From Streptomyces sp. CB02980 (lineage in GTDB: Bacteria > Actinomycetota > Actinomycetes > Streptomycetales > Streptomycetaceae): DNA of 64,000 nucleotides. Under the pieces are notes generated by a model that worked only from the letters and a program-made list of their open reading frames with translations, was not told the origin of the DNA and ran no database searches. Within the stretch, counting starts at the first letter, position 1, and the number at the start of each line of letters is the position of its first letter. The stretch covers positions 1 to 64,000 of the forward strand of contig NZ_JACSCH020000026.1 of the NCBI RefSeq assembly GCF_014451325.2, in the 5' to 3' direction. The translations under genes were made by a program, and so were the position numbers. Shown here piece by piece: positions 58,424-64,000 of this stretch.

Positions 58424-60427
58424 ATGACGTCACCGGACCTTGAGCTTGCTCGCGAACGCTCCCACCACGACGCCTGCCGTGCCGCCCTGACCCGGATGAC
58501 CGAGGACGTCGCCGAACAGGTCGTCACCGGCGAGGACACCGCCGCGTCCGGCGCCGATGCCGAGGCGCTCGGCCGCCATCTGCGCAGCCGCGCCAAGGAG
58601 ATGCGGGAACAGCCGCCGGGGCCGCTGTTCTTCGGGCGCCTCGACCTCGACGACGGTCAGGTCCACCACATCGGCCGCCGCCGGATCGGCGAGGACCCGG
58701 CCGCCCCGCCGCTCGTCGTCGACTGGCGCGCGCCCGTCTCCCGCGCCTACTACCAGGCGGGTGCCCGCGACCCGCGGGGCGTGCTCCGGCGCCGCCGCTT
58801 CGGCTGGGCCCCGTACAGCAGGGGCGCTTCGGAGGATCTGACCGCGCTCGAGGACGAACGGCTCACGGCGGGCGGGGAGGTGAGCGTCAGCGCGCTGCTC
58901 GCCGGGGAGATCGAGCGCCCCCGGGTGGGCCCGATGCGGGACATCGCGGCCACCATCCAGCCCGAGCAGGACGACCTCGTACGCTCCGACCCGACCGCCT
59001 CCCTGTGTGTGCAGGGCGCGCCCGGCACCGGCAAGACCGCCGTGGGCCTGCACCGGGCCGCGTACCTCCTCTACACCCATCCGCAGCGGATCAGGCGTTC
59101 CGGTCTGCTCGTCCTCGGCCCGCACCGCGCGTTCCTCTCGTACATCTCCGAGGTGCTGCCCTCGCTCGGCGAGACCGGTGTGCGCCAGGCCACCCTCGAC
59201 GACGAGATCGCCCGCCACCCGGTCCGCGCCGAGGACGGCGAGGCGGCGGCCCGGGTCAAGCACGACGCCCGGATGGCGGAGGTGCTGCACCGCGCGCTGT
59301 ACGGCAGGGTCGACCCGGTGCCCGCGGAGGACCTCGCGGTGCCGGACGGCTCGTACCACTGGCGGCTGCCGGCCGCACAGCTCGCCGCGATCGTCGCGGA
59401 CGTACGGGAGGAGGCCCCGCCCTACGCGACGGGCCGCGAGCGGGTCCGCGCCCGGGTCGTGCGGGCGCTCCAGCTCAGGGCCGAGCGCCGGTGGGGGCCC
59501 ATGGGCGCGGCCTGGGCGCGGCGGATCGAGCGGGCACGCGCGGTGACGGCGTTCCTCGACGCGTGCTGGCCGAAGGCGACCCCGGAGGAGGTGCTCGCCG
59601 GCCTCCTCACGGACCCCTCCGACTCCGCCCTGACGGCGGCCGAGCGGGCGGCGATCCGCTGGGACCGGCCGCCGCGCTCGTACCGCTCGGCGCGCTGGAC
59701 CGCCGCCGACCTCGTGCTCCTCGACGAGCTCGCGGGGCTGATCGAGCGGCCCGAGAGCTACGGCCATGTCGTCGTCGACGAGGCCCAGGACCTCTCGCCC
59801 ATGGAGTGCCGGGCGATCGCCCGCCGCACCGAGTTCGGCTCGCTCACCGTGCTCGGCGACCTCGCCCAGGGCACCACCCCGTGGGCGGCCCGCGACTGGC
59901 ACGAGCAGCTGGCCCACCTGGGCAAGAGCGGGGCGCCCGTGGTGCCGCTCACCCTCGGCTACCGGGTCCCGGCGGCGATCGTGGACCTCGCCAACCGGCT
60001 CCTGCCGCACCTGGGCGCGGACGTGCCGGCGGGCCGTTCCGTCCGGAAGGACGGCGAGGTGACGGTCACCAGGACGGCGGACCGGCTCGATCTGCCCGGC
60101 GCGACGGCCGAGGCCGTACGAGAGGCGCTCGCGGCGGAGGGCTCGGTCGGGGTGATCACGGCCGACGGCCTGGTGGGTCCCGTGGCGGAGGCCGTACGGG
60201 GCTGCGGGGCGGACGAGCGGGTGACCGTGCTGCCCGCGACGGTCGTGAAGGGCCTGGAGTTCGACCATGTCGTCGTGGTCGAACCGGCCGCGATCGTGGC
60301 GGCCGAGGCGCGGGGACCGAACCGGCTGTACGTGGCGCTCACACGGGCGGTGTCACGGCTGACCCTGGTGCACGCGGCGGAGCTTCCGGACTGCCTGACG
60401 GCGTCGACGGCCCGTAGACCAGGGTGA
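58424..60427 (+). CDS. HelD-like UvrD-family helicase / RNA polymerase-associated ATPase
   Basis: A 667-residue superfamily-1 helicase-like protein. Walker A is in VQGAPGTGKTAVGL. The HelD/HelR-type N-terminal helical arm, then YGHVVVDEAQDLSPMECRAI (Walker B) and, near the end, VKGLEFDHVVV and LYVALTRAVSRLTLVH are visible. HelD proteins free stalled RNA polymerase; the HelR subgroup displaces rifamycin. No rifamycin-associated element was seen upstream, so which subgroup is uncertain. The 3' end overlaps the convergent WYL gene by 89 bases. Confidence 0.88.
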   Translation: MTSPDLELARERSHHDACRAALTRMTEDVAEQVVTGEDTAASGADAEALGRHLRSRAKEMREQPPGPLFFGRLDLDDGQVHHIGRRRIGEDPAAPPLVVDWRAPVSRAYYQAGARDPRGVLRRRRFGWAPYSRGASEDLTALEDERLTAGGEVSVSALLAGEIERPRVGPMRDIAATIQPEQDDLVRSDPTASLCVQGAPGTGKTAVGLHRAAYLLYTHPQRIRRSGLLVLGPHRAFLSYISEVLPSLGETGVRQATLDDEIARHPVRAEDGEAAARVKHDARMAEVLHRALYGRVDPVPAEDLAVPDGSYHWRLPAAQLAAIVADVREEAPPYATGRERVRARVVRALQLRAERRWGPMGAAWARRIERARAVTAFLDACWPKATPEEVLAGLLTDPSDSALTAAERAAIRWDRPPRSYRSARWTAADLVLLDELAGLIERPESYGHVVVDEAQDLSPMECRAIARRTEFGSLTVLGDLAQGTTPWAARDWHEQLAHLGKSGAPVVPLTLGYRVPAAIVDLANRLLPHLGADVPAGRSVRKDGEVTVTRTADRLDLPGATAEAVREALAAEGSVGVITADGLVGPVAEAVRGCGADERVTVLPATVVKGLEFDHVVVVEPAAIVAAEARGPNRLYVALTRAVSRLTLVHAAELPDCLTASTARRPG

Positions 60428-61346
60428 GTTCGGCTCCGATGCGGGCGAGGGCCGTACGCGCCTCCGGCGGGTCGAGGAGCTCCACGCGGGCGCCGAGACC
60501 GGCCAGTTGGGCGGCGACCACCTCGGGGGAGGGCCCGACGGCCTCGAACGGCGCCCAGTCGTCCGCGGCGCGTTCCCCGTACCGTATCCGCCCGCCGAGC
60601 AGGCCCTCCAGGACCGACTCGGTGCCGGGGGCGGCCCGGCCCCGTACCGTCGCGGCGACCATCCGGTCCTCCATGCGGGCGGCGAGCGCGCGCCAGGCGG
60701 TGGGGAGGTCGAAGCCGTCGGGGCGTACGGCGGGGGCGCCGGTCTCGGTGACGGAGGTGACGCGGCCGATCCGGAAGGTCCGCAGGCCGTGCTCGGTGCC
60801 GGCGACGAGGTAGCGGACCCCGGACTTCGCGGCGATGCCGAGCGGCTGGACGGTGCGCTCGCGAGGTTCCCGGCCGGGGCGGGCGTAGCCGATCCTGATC
60901 TCCCTCGCGTCGACCACCGCCCGTTGGAGCGGGGCGAGTCGGGCCTCCTCCGTCTCCGTGCCCGCCCAGTCCGTGCCGTCGGAGACGCCCGCGCGGGCCG
61001 CCGCCTCGGCGCCTTCCCGGAGGGTCGCGGGGAGGGCCCGTACGAGCTTCCGCAGGGCGGTCCGGGTCCGGGGGTCGGCGTCGGTGTCCGGTCCGGTCAG
61101 GAGGAAGAGCGCGCGGATCTCGGGGGCGGTGAGGCCGGTCAGATCGGTACGGGCTCCGCCGACGAGGGACCAGCCGCCGCCCTGGCCCGCCTGCGAGTAC
61201 ACCGGGATCCCGGAGCTCGCGAGAGCTTCGAGATCCCGGCGTGCGGTGCGCTCGGACACGTCCAGTTCCGCGGCCAGTTCGGCGGCAGTGACGCGCTGCC
61301 GGGTCTGGAGGAAGAGCAGGGCGGCGACGAGTCGGTCGGCTCTCAT
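60339..61346 (-). CDS. HTH-WYL transcriptional regulator
   Basis: A 335-residue regulator with an HTH_11 domain (RVTAAELAAELDVSERTARRDLEAL) and a WYL-type ligand domain (AVVDAREIRIGYARPGRE, then PLGIAAKSGVRYLVAG). It is coupled to the MFS gene by ATGA, so it is probably in its operon. WYL domains often sense nucleic acids or small ligands. Its C-terminal tail reads antisense to the end of the HelD gene. Confidence 0.9.
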   Translation of the reverse strand: MRADRLVAALLFLQTRQRVTAAELAAELDVSERTARRDLEALASSGIPVYSQAGQGGGWSLVGGARTDLTGLTAPEIRALFLLTGPDTDADPRTRTALRKLVRALPATLREGAEAAARAGVSDGTDWAGTETEEARLAPLQRAVVDAREIRIGYARPGREPRERTVQPLGIAAKSGVRYLVAGTEHGLRTFRIGRVTSVTETGAPAVRPDGFDLPTAWRALAARMEDRMVAATVRGRAAPGTESVLEGLLGGRIRYGERAADDWAPFEAVGPSPEVVAAQLAGLGARVELLDPPEARTALARIGAELTLVYGPSTPSGSPEAPPRAPGSAVTPPV

Positions 61347-62830
61347 GCCGCCATTGTCGCGGGGGACTTCGTCTTCTTCGTCTGCCTGGTCCTCTTCGCC
61401 TGTTCCCGCGCCCCCGGCGTTCCCGGCTTCCCGGGGCTGCGCAGGACGGTGAAGGCGAGGGCCAGGGCGGCGAGCAGCAGACCGGCGCCGACGGCGAACG
61501 CCAGGTGGTAGCCGCCGGTCAGGGCCTCGGCGGCGGGGCGGCCGGCCGCGGTGAGCGACTCGGTGCGGGTGGCGGCCAGGGTGGAGAGGACGGCGATGCC
61601 GAGGGCCATGCCGATCTGCTGGGTGGTGTTGAAGAGGCCGGAGGCGAGGCCCGCGTCCTTCTCCTCGGCGCCCGACATGGCGAGCGAGGTGAGGGCGGGG
61701 AGCGCCAGGCCGAAGCCGGCGGCGAGCAGCATCACGGGGAGCAGATCGGTGACGTAGGAGGCGTGGACGGGGACGCGGGCCAGCAGGCCGAGGACGCCGA
61801 CGAGCAGGACGAGGCCGGTGAGCAGGACGTTCCGCTCGCCGAAGCGGGCGATGAGGCGGGCCGAGACACCGAGGGAGACGGCGCCGATGACGGCCGCCGC
61901 GGGCAGCATCGCGAGACCCGTCTCGGCGGCTCCGTACCCGAGGACCTTCTGCAGGTAGAGCGCGACGAGGATCTGGAACGAGAAGAGCGCGGCGACCATC
62001 AGCATCTGGACGGCGTTGGCACCGGAGACGCTGCGCGAGCGGAGGATCCGCAGGGGCATGAGCGGGTTGGCCGTCTTCGCCTGCCGGACGAGGAAACCGG
62101 TCAGGAGGGCGAGTGCGAGGGCCCCGAGGCCGAGGGTGTGGGCCGAACCGGCCCCGTACTCCTCGATCTTGACGACTGCGTAGATGCCGGTCATGAGGCC
62201 GGTCGTGACGAGCACCGCGCCGAGGACGTCGGCGCCCGCCCTGAGCCCGAGGCCCTGGTCGGAGGGAAGGGCGCGGAGGGCCACGAGGAGGGTCGCGAGG
62301 CCGATGGGCAGGTTGATGAAGAAGATCCAGTTCCAGGTGAGGGCGTCGGTGAGGATGCCGCCGAGGACCTGGCCGAGGGAGGCGCCGGCGGCGCCGGTGA
62401 AGCTGAACACGGCGATGGCGCGGGCCCGTTCGCGCGGCACGGTGAAGAGCGTGACGAGGATGCCGAGGCCGACGGCGGAGGCCGTCGCGCTGCCGAGGCC
62501 CTGCAGGAAGCGGGCGGCGATGAGGACGCCGGGGGAGGTGGCGACTCCGGCGAGGAGCGAGGCGGCGGTGAAGATTCCGGTGCCCGCGAGGAACATCCGC
62601 TTGCGGCCGATCAGGTCGCCGAGGCGGCCGGCGAGGAGGAGGAGCGAGCCGAAGGCGATCAGGTAGGCGTTGACGACCCAGCTGAGGCCGACGGGGGTGA
62701 AGCCGAGGTCGCTCTGGATGGCGGGCATCGCGACGGTGACGATGCTGCCGTCGAGGATCGTCATGAGCATGCCGGTGGCGAGGACGCCGAGGGCGAGCTG
62801 GCGGGAGGGGGTGCGCGTGGGCGTGGGCAC
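61343..62830 (-). CDS. MFS drug exporter (DHA2, EmrB/QacA type)
   Basis: A 495-residue, 14-helix exporter. The DHA2 motifs LDGSIVTVAMPAIQSDL, GRLGDLIGRKRMFLAG and GQVLGGILTD are visible. A basic tail ends the protein. GTG at 62830 was chosen because AGGAG stands eight bases before it; the GTG at 62839 lies within that AGGAG. It is likely controlled by the upstream MarR regulator. Confidence 0.92.
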   Translation of the reverse strand: MPTPTRTPSRQLALGVLATGMLMTILDGSIVTVAMPAIQSDLGFTPVGLSWVVNAYLIAFGSLLLLAGRLGDLIGRKRMFLAGTGIFTAASLLAGVATSPGVLIAARFLQGLGSATASAVGLGILVTLFTVPRERARAIAVFSFTGAAGASLGQVLGGILTDALTWNWIFFINLPIGLATLLVALRALPSDQGLGLRAGADVLGAVLVTTGLMTGIYAVVKIEEYGAGSAHTLGLGALALALLTGFLVRQAKTANPLMPLRILRSRSVSGANAVQMLMVAALFSFQILVALYLQKVLGYGAAETGLAMLPAAAVIGAVSLGVSARLIARFGERNVLLTGLVLLVGVLGLLARVPVHASYVTDLLPVMLLAAGFGLALPALTSLAMSGAEEKDAGLASGLFNTTQQIGMALGIAVLSTLAATRTESLTAAGRPAAEALTGGYHLAFAVGAGLLLAALALAFTVLRSPGKPGTPGAREQAKRTRQTKKTKSPATMAA

Positions 62831-62835
62831 GGGGA

Positions 62836-62867
62836 TCACTCCTGTTCGGTGGAGCCGACAGGAGTGA
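62836..62867. promoter_or_regulatory. Inverted repeat over the MFS ribosome-binding site
   Basis: TCACTCCTGT and ACAGGAGTGA are perfect 10-bp arms separated by 12 bases. The AGGAG of the MFS gene lies in one arm, so an mRNA hairpin could hide the ribosome-binding site. Alternatively it is a protein operator. Confidence 0.55.
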
Positions 62868-62932
62868 CGTTAGCAGAAGGTTTTGTTGCAGACTATTTTT
62901 TACGGAACGAGTGGGGCTTCCCGGCGCCCGGC

Positions 62933-63409
62933 TCAGCCGCGCTGACGGGCCCGGCGGGCCGGCCTCGGGCTCTCGATCGGGGTCTCCAGATGGCCCGTGA
63001 CCAGCAGGTTCAGGGCCTTCAGCAGGGCGGTGCGGGCGCCGTCGGGGAGGGAGGTGAGGGCGCTCTCGTGGACGCCGTCGACGATCTTCTGGCTCTCCGC
63101 GGCGACCTCGGCCCCCGCCTCGGTCACGGCGATGATCCGCGCGCGCCGGTCGGTGCTCGACGGCCGGCGCTCGGCGAGCCCGGCCTTCTCCAGGGCGTCG
63201 ACGGTGACGACCATGGTCGTCTTGTCCATGTCCCCGATCTCCGCGAGCTGCGCCTGGGTGCGCTCCTCCTCCAGGGCGTGCGCGAGGACGCAGTGCATCC
63301 GGGGGGTGAGCCCGATCGCGTCGAGCGCGGCGGTCATCCGGGTCCGCAAGGCGTGACTGGTGTGGTCGAGGAGGTAGGAGAGGTCGGGCTCGGTGCGGGT
63401 GGGTGCCAT
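62933..63409 (-). CDS. MarR-family regulator
   Basis: A 158-residue MarR protein (RTQAQLAEIGDMDKTTMVVT then EKAGLAERRPSSTDRRARII). It lies just upstream of the MFS exporter in the same direction. ATG at 63409 was preferred over 63418 because GGCAGG is better spaced from it. The exporter is the likely target. Confidence 0.88.
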   Translation of the reverse strand: MAPTRTEPDLSYLLDHTSHALRTRMTAALDAIGLTPRMHCVLAHALEEERTQAQLAEIGDMDKTTMVVTVDALEKAGLAERRPSSTDRRARIIAVTEAGAEVAAESQKIVDGVHESALTSLPDGARTALLKALNLLVTGHLETPIESPRPARRARQRG

Positions 63410-63441
63410 GGCTGTCATGCCTGCCAGGGTAACGAGGATCG

Positions 63442-63454
63442 ATCCGTCGCGGAT
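63442..63454. promoter_or_regulatory. Palindrome between MarR and HAD-like genes
   Basis: ATCCG-TCG-CGGAT lies in the short divergent gap upstream of the MarR start. It is a candidate MarR operator but short and GC-rich. Confidence 0.35.
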
Positions 63455-63504
63455 TATCGCGAAGTGGACGAATGGGGGCGCGGTCGCCCGGTCAGGATGG
63501 GCCC

Positions 63505-63984
63505 ATGGTGACCCCCCTGCTCTTCCTGGACGTCGACGGCCCGCTGATCCCCTTCGGGGCGAGCGGGCGGGAGTACCCGACGTACGCACCGCCACCGCCC
63601 CCGTCCGTGAGCCCGCTCCTCGCGCGGCTCGATCCCGCACAGGGGCCGCGGCTCGCGGCACTCCCGTACGCACTCGTCTGGGCGACGACCTGGGAGGACG
63701 ACGCGAACACCTGGGTCGCGCCGCGCCTCGGGCTTCCCGCGCTGCCCCTGGTCCGGTGGCCCGGGGACGGTGCCGAGCCCGCGCCGGGGGTGCACTGGAA
63801 GACGCCGGGGATCGTCGCCTGGGCCGACGGGCGGCCGTTCGCCTGGGTCGGCGACGAGATCGGCGCGGCCGACCGTGACTGGGTGGCTGCCCACCACCCC
63901 GGCCGCGCACTGCTCCACCGGGTGGATCCCCGGCAGGGGCTCACGGCGGCGGACTTCGGGACGCTCGCCGCCTGGGCGGGGTGA
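63505..63984 (+). CDS. HAD-like hydrolase domain protein
   Basis: A 159-residue protein with the HAD motif I LLFLDVDGPL close to its N-terminus and a Trp-rich later half (LVWATTWEDDANTW). Motif II Thr may be in ATTWEDD, and motif IV-like GDEIGAADRDW is visible. It resembles the small Streptomyces HAD-like proteins annotated as hypothetical. Substrate unknown. AGGA lies upstream of ATG. Confidence 0.78.
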   Translation: MVTPLLFLDVDGPLIPFGASGREYPTYAPPPPPSVSPLLARLDPAQGPRLAALPYALVWATTWEDDANTWVAPRLGLPALPLVRWPGDGAEPAPGVHWKTPGIVAWADGRPFAWVGDEIGAADRDWVAAHHPGRALLHRVDPRQGLTAADFGTLAAWAG

Positions 63985-64000
63985 TCTGCGGTCCAACCAC

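Overview
The window is high-GC actinobacterial DNA, almost certainly from a Streptomyces chromosome. Support for this is the codon use, the frequent GTG/TTG starts, the ATGA/GTGA-coupled operons, and Streptomyces-type families (GlnR, RsiG, Nur, mycothiol synthase, CmdA-F, the SCO6880-type membrane protein). From memory, the central part runs in the same gene order as the S. coelicolor core region from about SCO4126 to SCO4184. The locus numbers given are recollection, not a search result.

Layout. 1-69: the last bases of a 5S rRNA and the rRNA operon terminator. 101-5439: a LuxR-type two-component system coupled to an ABC exporter, then a GNAT enzyme, a small membrane protein and a MarR regulator. 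5461-12605: a six-gene leftward operon (cmdF to cmdA) that looks like a reduced type IV secretion machine, with a divergent cell-wall hydrolase at 12930. 14190-16881: a PAP2 phosphatase, small proteins, a lipoprotein and the copper sensor CsoR with its palindromic operator. 17074-28635: a phosphate and polyphosphate block. It holds low-affinity Pit transport with its DUF47 partner, high-affinity PstSCAB behind a four-unit PHO box, a decayed serine recombinase, and a ppk-CHAD-NUDIX operon.

28877-31082: an ABC transporter with a GntR regulator and a long palindromic operator. 31230-35097: mycothiol synthase, a secreted 5'-nucleotidase and a secreted PI-PLC-like protein. 35062-39708: an OmpR two-component system, an HtrA-like protease and a LacI regulator. 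39733-44052: the nitrogen master regulator GlnR, a hydrolase, a MoaD-like protein and two envelope proteins. 44208-45761: a sulfur operon with a tiny cysteine-containing leader peptide, a rhodanese-type sulfurtransferase and a DUF1416 protein.

45859-49878: small conserved proteins, then an operon of three related single-span membrane proteins of unknown role. 49992-52694: a 32-residue membrane peptide, a nitrobindin-like protein, the nickel regulator Nur, YgfZ and D-aminoacyl-tRNA deacylase. 52834-53454: RsiG, the c-di-GMP-dependent anti-sigma factor for WhiG. 53601-63984: a more accessory stretch with an Eis-like acetyltransferase, an ABC exporter with divergent tandem TetR regulators, a HelD-like helicase, a WYL regulator, an MFS exporter with a MarR regulator and a HAD-like protein.

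Two themes stand out. First, many gene ends are followed by short, very regular tandem repeats (126, 40, 34, 30, 14, 11 and 10 bp units). Second, several regulatory sites can be read directly: the PHO box, the CsoR operator, the GntR palindrome, the cysteine leader, and a motif shared by the ABC exporter and HelD promoters. The least understood candidates are the Cmd machine with its degenerate coupling protein and the triplicated membrane-protein operon at 47193-49878.
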